From: Mugil cephalus | Lineage: Eukaryota > Chordata > Actinopteri > Mugiliformes > Mugilidae | DNA length: 64,000 nucleotides | NCBI RefSeq assembly: GCF_022458985.1 | Contig: NC_061781.1 | Location: 5,319,501 to 5,383,500, forward strand | Reading direction: 5' to 3' | Shown: positions 1-11,955 of the stretch, in pieces | Numbering within the stretch: position 1 is the first letter of the stretch | Layout of the letters: every line of letters begins with the position of its first letter | Made by a program: the position numbers and the translations under genes | Notes under the pieces: model-generated | Databases searched by the model: none | What the model saw: the letters and a program-made list of their open reading frames with translations, nothing else | What the model was told of the DNA's origin: nothing

Positions 1-419
1 AGTCAAAGATGACTAATATTCTAAGGAATTTTGAAGCAGATTGAGTTCATTGGGAAACCCCTTAACGGTTCAACATCAGTGGACGACCTTGCAAAAAATA
101 GACATTTGGGAAATCAATAGTCTTGCGGGCAACTTCTGGTCCTGTAAGAATCAAGTTTTGCGTCCAGATGCCTTTGCACGTTCAAAGCTGTACATATACT
201 GGTGGTTCAAACACACACAACTATTCAGCAGCGCCAACATGGGAAAAATCCATTCAAATGCTCTAAAACAGCTTTAAAATAGAGCTGCATTCATCAATCC
301 ATCTCATTTAAGATTTTCTATTTTTCTAGCTTCTCTTAAAAATAACCGTCACCATCACCTTGTGCCTCATCACCCTGTGAAAATTCCCGGCTCTGCCACT
401 GGCACTGGAACTCATGAAG

Positions 420-1320
420 TCCGCCCTTGCACTCATTTGCATATTTTTTCACACATAGCGCGGCGCAAAACCTATAAAAGGCGAGCGGTAATCGCTGAGG
501 ACAGGCTGAACACGATGGGACCACGGCACTCTGTCTTCAGCTCATCTCTGTGATGACCATCTAAACTGGAACAAAACCCTGTTAAACCGTGTCACAACAT
601 GAATCATTGCCCCAAGAGACATCCATCACCGCTTTAAAAGGTGACCACAAATGATCTGTGAACCACTAGATATTGATTACTCATGTGCTGTAGGTGTCAG
701 GTTTAATGTTGCGGCGGCTTGATAGTGTCGCCTCTGACAGCCGCTGCCCTAACTCTCCTCTGATAGATTTTAATGGTGAAATATTGATTTCCTTCTGGTC
801 AAGGTCTGCCAGCAAGGGACAGATCATTTGTTGGGGTAATGCAGGACACTCTGCCTTAGTCCAAATCAATCATTTTGAGAGGGAGCACCAAAGAGAAAAG
901 AAAGGAGGAGGAGAAAACATCCTGACTAGCATATACAGTGCATTCGCTATCAAAGCAGAGCAAGACAGAGGAGTACAGATATCTTGTGCATGGGCCCCAG
1001 TTCGTATGAATGCTAATTATGTGTTCATTGAATGGGAATGCTCAGCAAATCATATCTGACTGGTTAACAGTCGGAGCGCTTTGAGCATTGAATGAGAATC
1101 TTGGAGAGAGGCTCTATATGTTATTTAGGCGGCTCTGTGTTGAGGCTGGAGAGAAAGTCTCAGGTAATATGTTATGTTACAACTCAGTAGTCATTCCCTC
1201 CAGCCAGAGCGATAACAGACCTGCTAATGGGAAGCCATCAATCACAATCAGCCTCCTATTCCACCAGCGTCTCCACTCTTCTCAGCTCTGTAGGAGCGAG
1301 CCTGAATAGAGAAAATAATG
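420..1320. promoter_or_regulatory. Putative conserved noncoding block with octamer and TATA
   Basis: Unique, complex, non-repetitive sequence in the en1 desert. An octamer ATTTGCAT (435-442) is followed 31 bp later by TATAAAAG (473-480), then a GC-rich stretch. Further on are ATTGATT and TGCTAATTATG-type sites. ORFs of 121 and 73 codons cross it but show no domain. Positions 1-420 hold nothing I can identify. Confidence 0.3.
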
Positions 1321-1655
1321 GCTTTGTGGCTTAGCAGCCTCAGCACCAGCGGTAGCATGTCCCAGAGTCATATTCCCAGTCGAAGCAATAGATGCTGTGC
1401 CTAGTCAGCATGTCTTTTTAGACCTCAAACACAAAATGGCCATGAGAAGTTTTGAAAGTACGGACTAGGCCTTGGGCTGCAAGGGGAAACAAAACGGGAT
1501 GACGGTTGTCGGTTATTTGAAGTATAATGCAGCTTAACCACAACTGGTGATTCAGAATAGAGGTAGGTTTCCTTAAGATTTTAAGATTCATGTCTTGTTT
1601 GTTCCCCAGCTAGTGAGAGCCATATACCCAGCAGGTACTGGATATTTATCAGTTT

Positions 1656-1912
1656 ACATACATCAATCAGGCACAACATTATAACCACCTTCCTAATATT
1701 GTTTAGGTCTCCCTTAAGCCTCCAAACAGTTGTGACTCGTCAGAGAATGGACATGGTCCTTCTGAGGGTGTCCTGTGGTGTCTGGTAACATAACATTGTT
1801 AGTGAGGGTCTTTGGGTCCTATGGGTTGAGGGGAGGGGTCACTGTGGATCATCCCACAGATACTTGATCAGTTTGGGATCAAGTGAATTTGGAGGCCAGG
1901 TCAAGACCTTGT
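1656..1912. mobile_element. Tc1-derived non-autonomous element, copy A (one end)
   Basis: Starts with a degenerate terminal repeat (ATCAATCAGGCACAACATTA then TAACCACCTTCC) and runs through the antisense remnant of a Tc1-type transposase (GGAGGCCAGGTCAAGACCTT is antisense to the VLTWPPN-coding stretch). It is broken by a TG microsatellite. The family is named from my memory of teleost Tc1 elements. Confidence 0.6.
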
Positions 1913-1931
1913 GTTGTTCCTAAACTGTTTT

Positions 1932-1932
<1 letters not shown>

Positions 1933-1977
<45 letters not shown>

Positions 1978-1988
1978 TGTGTGTGTGT
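1933..1988. repeat. (TG)n microsatellite
   Basis: About 28 dinucleotide units with one A interruption, inserted next to the truncated Tc1-derived copy A. Confidence 0.95.
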
Positions 1989-1989
1989 C

Positions 1990-2200
1990 AGGCAGCAATT
2001 TTATTTCTATAGCTCCAATAACAATACAACAAATTGTCTCAAGACACCTTACGAAATCCCATCTGAAACCCTCAGAACAAGCCTGAAGGTGACGGTGGCA
2101 AGGAAAAACTCCCTTTTAACAGGAAGAAACCTTGAGCAGAATCCAGCTCATATGGAGGGACCCAACCTCCTGAGGCCCTGTGTCCTTATATGGGTACATT
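1990..2200 (+). repeat. Dispersed teleost repeat (GGCAAGGAAAAACTCCCTTT family)
   Basis: Contains TTTTATTTCTATAGC, CAAGACACCTTACG and GGCAAGGAAAAACTCCCTTT, the core of a repeat common in fish genomes. A second copy lies at 57405-57575 inside dbi intron 2-3 sequence, matching through the same landmarks. From 2200 to 2650 I see only unique AT-rich sequence. Confidence 0.6.
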
Positions 2201-2656
2201 AAGTTTCAGGTTTGTGTTATTCTGTTTCATTTAGACCTGTTATCCTCATACCTAAGTAGCAAGTCCTTGTTTGAGGATGTTGGATTTTCATTGTTTGCAT
2301 TTCTGTCTGTGCAACAGCAATGTTCAGTTTTATATTTTGTTACACATTGATGACTTTATTGTAACATACAGTGAAATAATCCCTGTGTCCAGAGGACTTT
2401 TGTTCTTCTTAAATCCTATTAATCCTAAATACCTTGGAGAAATTTAAAATGAATACCAAAGAAAAGCTCAGGTCTCAGGAGGCTAACAGTGGTGTCAGTG
2501 TTAGCTCCTCCCCCAATATGTATTAAAACATCATTATGATTAGATTTTTAGGGAAATGTATTGTACATTAAAACGAGTTTGTGCACTGAGTTTGTACATT
2601 TCTGTCAAGCGTACGTAGGATTCTGGCTCTGTGTAATAAACTTATCCTTGTCCTCT

Positions 2657-2709
2657 GAATGAATGAATAAATGAATGAATGAATGAATGAATGAATGAAT
2701 GAATGAATG
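2657..2709. repeat. (GAAT)n microsatellite
   Basis: About 13 units of GAAT with one variant. The next 440 bases (2710-3150) are unique, with an A-rich run near 2936, and hold no gene I can see. Confidence 0.95.
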
Positions 2710-3154
2710 GGTTTGGTCTGGTCATGCAGCCTGGTTACCAACATAGAGGGCTTCAGAAAAACAGCTCAGCATCATCACAGCGTTCACCAACTCAGACTTT
2801 ATATGGATTCTTTATAGCTTAGGAATGGAAAGAGATGTGGTGGCTGTGTTTTTTAAGGCAGTTCAGGGATCCGTTTAATGTCAGAAATTTCAGAAATCAA
2901 AAGACCTCCACTACCCCACCTTTTTTCATTTATAAGAAAAAAAAAAAGTAAAATTGAAAGCACAAAGTGTCCTGATTACACGTTTTAGAGTCACTGGTGT
3001 TGTACACCGTACACTTTCAGTACAAATAGTTACTGTACACCTGTTGACACTAGACTCATTCCCACAAAATAATCTTTAGAAAAATCGAAAAATCTTTCTA
3101 AAAACGCACTAAATATTTAATCTGTATATTAAGGAACATGTCTTTCAACATATC

Positions 3155-3243
3155 GGATTAGATTAGATTAGATTAGATTAGATTAGATTAGATTAGATTA
3201 GATTAGATTAGATTAGATTAGATTAGATTAGATTAGATTAGAT
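3155..3243. repeat. (ATTAG)n pentanucleotide array
   Basis: About 17-18 perfect tandem copies of the pentamer GATTA/ATTAG. Every unit carries ATTA, the homeodomain core. It is a simple repeat, not telomeric. Confidence 0.95.
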
Positions 3244-6200
3244 ACTTTATTTATTCCGGGGTGCTCTGTGGAAAAGGTTGTCTGTTTCCTATGAACAGCA
3301 TATTGCTCGTTTATAGGAAACAGGACTGGACATGGATTCAGGCAGAAAGAACCTGGATAAACAGCAGGGGGCACAACACGACATATCTCCAGCCTCACTT
3401 CATCACCTCTAACACATGGTCACATCCACTTCTGATCAGGCGGAATAAATACAAAACTAGTTTTGATGTGGACTAGTCATACTGATCACTGTTAGCTCCT
3501 CCCTCAGTGTTAGCTGGTTATAGCAGATAAAATGTCTAAAGAGATGTAAAGAAATAATTCTGCTCTTTACATGGATATTCATGCAATCTAAGTATTTTTG
3601 CATACTTAGCATTTTCATCTAACTTCCAATTTTCTTATTCATAACAAATAAAGCACATCATAATCCTATAGTATAGCTGGTTTATATGACTACTCTATGA
3701 AATGTGCGCTCCCTCACTCTCCCTCTGTCTCTCACAAACACACACTATTAATTTCCCAGGAGGTATCAAGTGGAGGAAGTTCTGTAACCAGACTAATGGC
3801 TAACTTCTGCCTTACATTGTTTCGTTGTCTGTGGGTTGTCTCCTCGGAGCACGCACTTCAACCGACGGATGTTTGTATGTTTCAATGTGTTCCCATGGCA
3901 ACTGGCAAGCTTCGGAGCAAATGTGGCAACGCGGGGGGCCCCCGACCCATGCAAGCCTAGGAGCAAACAGACAAGGGTTCCGTGCAAGATTCTTTCCCTC
4001 TAAACACACATCCATCCGGTGCCGGCGCAGTGCAACACAACACTCTTTTGACAATACTATTATTTGTGCTGCATCGTAGTTGTTATTAGCCATAGCGCGC
4101 TGTAGCGGGAAATGGGTTTCTTTTGGCAAAATACACATCGGCAACTTTTGTTCAAAACAGTCCCATTCACAGATGGCAGAGTCATACATATCAAAGTGAG
4201 GACTTTGTGTGAAGGGGAACAATAGTGCAGTCACACATGAGGGGCTGCTCTTTGTGGTGAGCGTTCAAGTCCATGAATCTCCTGAGATGTTGAGCCAGTG
4301 GGTGGGTGAGACTCTGCTGCAAAGACAGGTAACTGGGATAAAACATCACAGACAGACACAGAAACATGTGGTCCCTGTAGATGCTAGATTATGTCTTGTC
4401 AATACATGTAGGAATCTCAACAAGAAGTCTTTTGATAAGGAAACTAATCGTAGTATATACTCAAGTTTCAAAAAGGTACCAAGCAGTAGTGACTATTTTC
4501 TGGGTGTTGTCCTGTAGACACAAAGGCAGACTGTGTTCCTCCTCCTCCAGAAAGTCACTTTGTGTCTAATCCAAAGGTCTAATCACATATGGCACTGTCA
4601 TCATATAGTGATTTTCTGACTTGACACCAACTCCACAGCTACTCGGTCATGGAGCTCAAACGCAATTTTCTCAGAGAGGCTATGAAGATTCAACGGCGTA
4701 GTCACGGTCCCCTCTGTGATTTCAACTCGTGATTTAGTTTGACCTAACTGCACAATTTCCAGGGCCAAAGCTACAAAGTCAGAAAGCTATATATGACAGA
4801 TAAGACTCCTATTATATTGTATTATACACACTTTTCAGCAAGTATATGGACTCAGAATAGTAAACACCAGTACACAGGGTGACACTTGGAGTGTTTGTGC
4901 TACACCGAGAAACGTCCCTGATATGAGTGGTGGACATAGTTGTTCAGTGTTAAATATAAAATACGGATATTTCTCAGAGCGAAGTATCAGTGTTAAACTG
5001 TAGACCTGAAACATAAAGCAGAAATTCAACTCCTTCCACCCTCTCTGACCAGTCACTTCCGTTTACCCAGTTGCTTTCCCCTTGCGTGGTCCACACACAG
5101 CCTCCGTCCCATTCTGTATGCTGACAGACACATACGACACACTAAATCACTGGCACCATTAGACATGCTCGCTGACCAAACGGATGACATGCTAGGGTGC
5201 TAATCCTTGCTTTGAATTGGTGTCTGCTCCGTGACTAAATGGTTTTGGTCAAACACAAATCATCGGTGTGTAATCCACTTAGGAGTGTGTGTGTGTGAGA
5301 GAGAGAGATGGTGTAAGTGTGTCCAAATGTGTGGTCTGAAATAGTATAGTAAAGTAAAGTAGTGAGTAGTATGGTAAAGTTTAACATGGGTGTTGCCTGC
5401 TGGTCGTGAAGTAGTTAAGACAGGAGGAACCCTTTTTGATGCCATTTTCACTAATGCTACATGCTAAAAGCTACCATGTATGTAGATGCCTCTAGTCTAT
5501 GATCAAATCTATGATTTAACAGCCTTCAAAGATACAGTAGTTACCGCTTTTAGCATATGAAATTATGAATGAAATGACTAAATGGTAAATATATTTCCTG
5601 TTTGCCTGCTGAGTCTAATGCATAATTACATGTGTGCTGTTAAAGCCCATTGAAACAGAACAACAGACAGGAAGTATGCCCTTGGATTACGTTAAACGTC
5701 TAGTTTGGGACCGATCTAGACCATGCTATGGCCTAGGGGTTAATGGGGGTGAACCCCCCCCCCCAAAAAAAATCTCTCTTTATGTAAATTAGCAAGAGTC
5801 AATTTCCAGTATTGGAAACACAGCGAACCAATACATTGTAATAATGACTTTATTATTATATATTATTTTGGCAGATTTTAGATTTAAAGTTGGCCTAACC
5901 TTGATACTTATCAACGTATTATACATTTTTATACACAGTTTATATTATTACTTAGCCTACATATTTACTGACTTCTGTAGTAATATGTTTTAAGACAGCA
6001 GGCCTATGTCAGTAATAAACATACCACTGTCTTGCCCTACTATACAAATGTGTAGCATTTTTAGCACATTTTTCTTTATCAATAAAAGATTATTAGGTAT
6101 TCAACTAACAGCAGTAACCTAACACGTGGTGTCCTCTGGTGTTTTATAGAAAAACACCAAGAACCATGGCACCAATACAGCATGTGTAGATGTTGCAGTC

Positions 6201-7170
6201 TCCAGTGGAACAGCCTCTGCTTAGTCCTGAGAAAAAAACCTCTCTCATATAAGGATTCACTCTTCCTTTCCCGTTGCCCTGCGTGCCTCTATTTCAATGA
6301 TGGAGATTAGACTTATTAAGAGGGCTTATTGTCTACGGTGTCATGGATATCTTGTGATTACACACTCCGTGGGTGCTCCTCCTCTGTTCCCCCTTAAACC
6401 TCACAGGGATTTGTTGCCTCCAAAGTCAAATCAATTAACACCGTGCCCCCCTCCCCCACGAAGGCTGGGGAACATTGGTTTTTGTGACTAGATTGTGTTT
6501 TTTACTTGAAGTGTGAATTTTACATGTTTTTTTGTGGATATAAATATATACTGTAGATACACAAATGCTGACAGACGGATTAGGTATATTTTCAGGAGAA
6601 TATATATGAGTCACACTGGAATCATGCAAATACGACTACTTACGATTACTTATCACCCTGGACTACTTCCTGGAGTATAATAGTTGTGCTGTTGTGTTTT
6701 TTGTTGCTTTTTCCTTGTCCCTCATCCACATTAATGGAAACTCCTCCCGCTGAAATGGAAGTGACTGTATCTCCGACCTTGTACCTCAATGATTCTGAGG
6801 CAGTAATTTGTGTTCAGACAGATTCACGGTTGCGCGTCACTTCTACATTGTAGCAGTAGCTTGATGTTGCCACACCTGTGATCTGTCCATAACATATTTC
6901 CTCCTCCATGTCTCCCCACTGCCAGGCAAGCACAGAAAATTCTCCCTCATTCAACCTCCCGCAAATCATCTTCTCAAATGTCTTCCCTCCTCGTTGTGCT
7001 GCACTGACGTCAGTAAGTTTAAAGACGTTAAAGATTTATTGACATCAGCTCCAACATAGGGTGCTCAGTCCAAGTCAGCACCGTGTAAAGCACACAAAGA
7101 AACTAAACATAGCATCTTAGTGTTGTCATTACAAAACAATACCAACACAGGTCAACCCAAATGGTAGACG
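3244..7170. other. Gene-free desert sequence
   Basis: Mixed AT-rich sequence with no coding evidence; short ORFs lack domains. Small landmarks are an 11-C run at about 5757-5764 adjoining A-rich sequence and a palindromic CRE TGACGTCA at 7005-7012. I cannot assign a function. Confidence 0.6.
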
Positions 7171-7189
7171 ACGACATGTCTTTTCTGGC

Positions 7190-7835
7190 ATTTGGGTTCA
7201 TTTTTGTCTGTACTTCCTACTTCACTTTCAACAATGGTGACTGAAACTTTAACCTAAATTTCGACTGAATTTCACATATTTTCATCGAAATTTTGCAAAA
7301 CACAAGGGGGCGGTGATGTTTCATTAAGTTAGGCCCATGACACCTCAAGAAGACTTAACAGCTAGTTCCAGCATCCTGGAGTCACCCCCCTCCATGCTCC
7401 CACTGCACAACCTCCTGTATTTCAAACACAGAGAGATTAGCTTAGCCCTTTTTACTGCTATTCAACAAAATACACAATTGTGTCTGTCGGGTGTCCAAGC
7501 TACTCTTTTCCCAGGGAAGGGGTGGGATGAGGCTCCAGACCCTGGTTTGGGTAGGGGATAGGGGATACTGGACTAAACCACGACCTGCACACTCAAACAC
7601 AAAATCAACCCACTAAACGGTCCAGCAGTTCACCCCGCACATGTAGACCAAACCAAAATAAATTAATAAATAATTAATCAATCACAGCTCTTGCTGCCTG
7701 CATTGCCTTGGTGCACAGTTCAATTTCTGGGCACATCAGCTACAGTGCTAGGGTCTGCGTAGGTGTCTGCGTTAACGCAGTAGCCTCTGCGTCAACTTAA
7801 CCCAGAAGCCTAAACTGCGCGTTAGCCCTGTGTGG
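7190..7835 (+). repeat. Dispersed repeat, longer copy
   Basis: Two blocks, at 7205-7245 (CTTCACTTTCAACAATGG) and 7788-7817 (TCTGCGTCAACTTAACCCAG), recur in the same order at 60170-60205 and 60385-60415. The spacing is 545 bp here and about 190 bp there, so one copy has an internal deletion or insertion. The CTGCGTCAACTTAAC core is familiar from teleost hAT-type non-autonomous elements, from memory. Confidence 0.5.
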
Positions 7836-8309
7836 TGGAAGCGCCGTACAAATTCATTGCTGGCATGTAAAGCAGGATTTATGCATAGGTGCAAAAAACT
7901 CTTGGGGAGGACCCACGAGTCTATTTGGGGTCTCACAGGTGGGTTTGATGGCTGAAATGTTTCTTTTTCTTCTGTAGCACTTGACCCTTCCTGTCTCATT
8001 TGGCCACAGCTGATATTGTCTCACGATTGGTAAGACAACTAAAAATAGCCATCGGCTTGTCTTTGCATAACTCTCTGTTCATCTGTTCACAACAAGTGAG
8101 CCAATATTTGTGTCGTCTGTCAGACGTTTAATCCCCTCTAGGATGTAGTGTCCCAGCGCTCCATCAGATCAGCCCTAAGTGTTAAAATGACTCATGAAAG
8201 CTCGTTGACCTTGAACTGTGACCCCTCTCTCAGCTCAGCCCAGTCCCTTCGGAAGTCCAGCAGAGTGAACAGTCGGGAGAAACCAAATGGGAAGCAGGTG
8301 CAGCAGATA

Positions 8310-8333
8310 AACACACACACACACACACACACA
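8310..8333. repeat. (CA)n microsatellite
   Basis: Twelve CA units. Flanking sequence from 7840 to 9060 is otherwise unique and without a recognisable gene. Confidence 0.95.
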
Positions 8334-8491
8334 AAGAGAGAAGGACAATACCGAGGCAGAGAATCAGAATGTATAATTGAGCCTGTGCATGAAAAGGTTA
8401 TCTCTTGTCAGTGTGCCCTGAACACAAAGGTTTGGCTTTGTATGTACGGAAACAGAGGGATGCATGACCCATGTGGGGAGGAGGAGTGGGG

Positions 8492-8493
<2 letters not shown>

Positions 8494-8538
<45 letters not shown>
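8494..8538. repeat. (TG)n microsatellite
   Basis: About 22 TG units in the same gene-free segment as the CA run 160 bp upstream. Confidence 0.95.
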
Positions 8539-8540
<2 letters not shown>

Positions 8541-9060
8541 TGTGATCAGACAACAGAGAGGTCTGGAACACAAGAGACCCTGGCCACTGATAGGCCCCTC
8601 ACGAAGCCTCTTCAGCAGGTTAGTTGCGACATAATTAAAAAGATAAACCTTATGAGCAGGGCAAAAGATAAGGGGTGTAATGAGAGGAGGGAGATCATCC
8701 AGTGAGAATAAAACGGGGGTGAGGGGTGGGGTGGGGTGGGTGTGTTTGAAGCAGGTCTATGGGGAAATAAACCCTGACCTGTCAATCATCTTTAGAGATA
8801 AGTGGGGATGTATAGCCCTGGAGCACATCTAGGATAGCATGATCCGTAGCTTAATATAGTGAGGACTCTCCTGACTTAGGGTTTTTAAAGAGAGGAGGTT
8901 CAAAGGACCTAATGACTGGTCTAGAATATCAAATTGGGTGACACCCTACATACGATTAAAACACAAGTGTGCCTATGGTTTAGCACAATCCACAAGTCAA
9001 AATTCAACAACAGGGTATTTGAAAATGGTTGGTGCTGAACTGGCGTTCACTGAATACATG

Positions 9061-9492
9061 CACCAAATCATCCACATCATTATGACCACTGACAGGAGAA
9101 GTAAATAACATTGAGCATCTTGTGACGATTCAATGTTCTACCGGGGAACTTTTGGACCTGGTATTCATGGATGGAAGTAGATGTTACTTAGACATGTACC
9201 ACCCACGCGGACTGGATCAGGAACCCCTACCGGATAGCAATGACACCCAGCAGGATGCAGCCTGACACAGACAAACACCTCTAGGAATAACTAAAACAAA
9301 CGTGAAGCACAAAGTGTTGACCTGGCCTCCAAATTCACTAGATCCTGATCAAGTATCTGAGGGACGATCCACAGAGGCCTCTCCCCTCAACCCATACAAC
9401 CCCTAAGGCTGCCCACAAAGACACCACAGGGCACCCTAAGAAGACCCATGTCCTTTTCCCCATGTTAAGAAGGTGGTCATCATGACCACTCC
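9061..9492. mobile_element. Tc1-derived non-autonomous element, copy B (near full length)
   Basis: Both ends are present as inverted remnants (ATCATTATGACCACTGACAG at the left, GAAGGTGGTCATCATGACCA at the right). The interior keeps pieces of a Tc1-type transposase reading VLTWPPNS, with most of the coding region deleted. It serves as the reference for the other copies in this window. Confidence 0.65.
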
Positions 9493-11077
9493 CTATCATG
9501 ACAAACTCCTGTGCTCAGAGTGCTGGGCCACGAGGTCAATACCTTGCAACAACACAACCCAAAACCTTCTGGTCAAGATGACTGAACTTGGCCCCCATTT
9601 CATTCATCCAGATCATTGTTTTTAATTCTGTTTTTTTGTTATACATGGCCTACATGGACATTTCTTCTTGAAGAAGACATTTCTTCTTCTTTGTTAAAAA
9701 AACAAAACAAAAAACAAAGATGGCTGAATCTGTGGCCACTTGCTTCAAAGCTCACAGTGTGTGAGTGAATGGGTGAACAAGTAAATCACTTGTAAATCAC
9801 AACTTTTACATGAACAAGGAGATTCCTTTTTAGGGTGGAGCAATTTTAAGCTTTTGTTATTAATAGCGGAGTGAGATGGCAGGAAAAAAAAAACTAAAGC
9901 AAATCTGTCATGTTATCCTTCACTTCTCTATTTGTCTTCGCAGTTGATGCATTGCAATGACTAAAATCCACTTTCTGGGGTCACTACCATCTGTGGTAAT
10001 CCAGCCCTCCTAGCAAAGCTGAGTGCATGTTATGTTCCTAAGCGCCTTCATGGCTCATAGCTCTGCTGCTCCAGTGTGGTAGCAGCGTATCCCACACAGT
10101 CGCGCTAATAACAGACATGTATTTATTCAGCAAATAATTCCCACCCCTCAAAACACACATATAACAATCTGTTCCAGCTGCACACTTACGACTCTCACCC
10201 ACTTGGGTGTTTAAATGATCTGGGAGCACATTGTCTTTTCCTGCTCCAGTCTACCATGTGAGCCCTGCACAGGCGAGTGCCTCATGATTGACAGTTACCT
10301 CATCTCTGCGACACTCCAGTGCTCGTCTGTGGAGTTCAGAGCCATGAACACATGTGCCTCCAGTGAAATGCTCCTGCTCTCTCCCTCTTCTGTCTTTGAC
10401 AAACCCGATTATAAGGGCAACCTGCGTGGAGAGAATGAATCTCTAACAGGAACGTGCGGTGCTGTGACGTGGAAAGTGAGGTCTATTGTTACAGGGCCTC
10501 AGGTAGAGGTTGGAAGAAGGTGTACGGCCTGACAGCTGCAGCTGCTTCAGCTCCACAGCCATGATATCCTCATGCAACCCAGTGCCCCACTGGCTCTCAG
10601 CAGGTGGAGGAATCCCCCTGCACGCGTTAGACTAGGAAACCTCATTTTTTTGAATATGGAGATGACATGGAAAAGAAGTTTGATTTCTGATTGTTGCTTT
10701 CATGATATCTGGGGTGGTAAGAAACCTAAGTGGCTGCTGGTTCTGGCCTTGGTAGGTCGTACCAACACTGGTGCCTAAACAGGCTGAATTAAGACAATCC
10801 GAGAAAACACCTCAAAGGCCCAATTAAATGGCAGCCTTAAGCCCTACTAATGTGATGTAGTGTATATGGTGAGGAAAGTCTTCCTAGACAGAGATAAATC
10901 AAAACACGTCTGAAAAAATATGTCTTTACCACTAAGATTCCTCCACTGAAAATGAAAATATGTTAGAATGGGATCATCCCTGACAATAAGACACAGTTTC
11001 CTGAACCTTCTCTCTCAGTTGGACATGACTACCTCAAACTAAAGCTAGGGATTTTCTACAAACCCAAAGGTTAGTGG
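9493..11077. other. Gene-free desert sequence
   Basis: No gene recognised. A 105-codon ORF at 10215-10532 has no domain and ordinary desert composition. The palindromic CTTCTTCTTGAAGAAG-like stretch near 9660-9690 is small. Confidence 0.5.
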
Positions 11078-11115
11078 TATATTTTTCGGGCATGGAGCAC
11101 ATGCCCGAAAATATA
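11078..11115. repeat. Near-perfect hairpin, 16-bp stem
   Basis: TATATTTTTCGGGCATG (11078-11094), loop GAGCA, then CATGCCCGAAAATATA (11100-11115). The arms pair completely except for one extra T. It lies 50 bp outside the fold-back element that follows. Confidence 0.9.
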
Positions 11116-11165
11116 TGAATTTAACAATTCATTCATGCACTTGCACCCCAAGTAGTGATGTTCAC

Positions 11166-11950
11166 GGTCCATGTATGTTTTGGTCACTGGATTTTCTGTT
11201 CAGAAAAGGATTTTTTTTTTTTAAATTAGTGGTTATTTGATTTTCATTTTAAAGTTCAAAAATTTAAATTGGAATTCAAGGAATCAGGGTCGAGAGGGGA
11301 TAAACAAAACTTTAAAAACCAGTGTACTTTCATTTTCTACTTTTAAAAACAAAAAATAAAATCGTTGATTTTGTGTGACCAGACATTGTATTTTTCAAAG
11401 TAAGAGCATGGATGAGGAAGGCGCTGTGTAACAGTGCTTGTGTCTCAGGGAAGAGGACATGACTGCAGAAAAACTAAGCCATAGGTTTCAGCTATAAACT
11501 AAGAATAACTAAATATAATCAGGGAAGAGTTAGCTACTAGCTAACATTACTCTGATATGGGTGCAGAAATTTCTGCAGATGTCAAGCCTTGTTTTGCCAT
11601 GTCAAAAATCACGTCAGAGTAGGGTTCCAAACATATTTTAGCCAGGTAGAAGTCATAGATGTGGGCACTCCTGCCTTAAACACAGCACTGTCCTCATACG
11701 TGGTGTTGCGACAACTTCCGGGTTGAAAATATGAACAAATGGGCACGTTTTTGTTTCTGTCTTCTAATGATTACATTTTTTTATTTTTAGAAACAGAAAA
11801 TGAAAACCCTCGACCCTGATAAAGAAAAATGCTTTGAATTTCAATTTTAATTTTTGAATTTTAAAATGAAAATCAAACAACCACTTATTTTTTATTTTTT
11901 AATATCCTTTTCTGAACAGAAAATCCAGTGACCAAAACATACACGGACCT
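11166..11950. mobile_element. Fold-back DNA element with arms of about 175 bp
   Basis: The left arm 11166-11344 and right arm 11775-11950 are long imperfect inverted repeats. Their outer 50 bp are nearly identical (ATGTATGTTTTGGTCACTGG against GTGTATGTTTTGGTCACTGG on the other strand). TTCAC directly flanks both ends (11161-11165 and 11951-11955), a possible target-site duplication. The interior of about 430 bp has no transposase ORF. I cannot assign a superfamily. Confidence 0.8.
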
Positions 11951-11955
11951 TTCAC

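Noticed and set aside
3155..3243. Telomere-like or CRISPR-like array
   Set aside because: The unit is the pentamer ATTAG with no spacers, so it is a simple microsatellite, not TTAGGG or a repeat-spacer array.
8148..8705. 185-codon ORF on the plus strand
   Set aside because: It is kept open by CA and TG microsatellites and has no domain.
10215..10532. 105-codon ORF that looked like a secreted Cys-rich protein
   Set aside because: No convincing signal peptide, no conserved spacing of cysteines, and desert-like composition.
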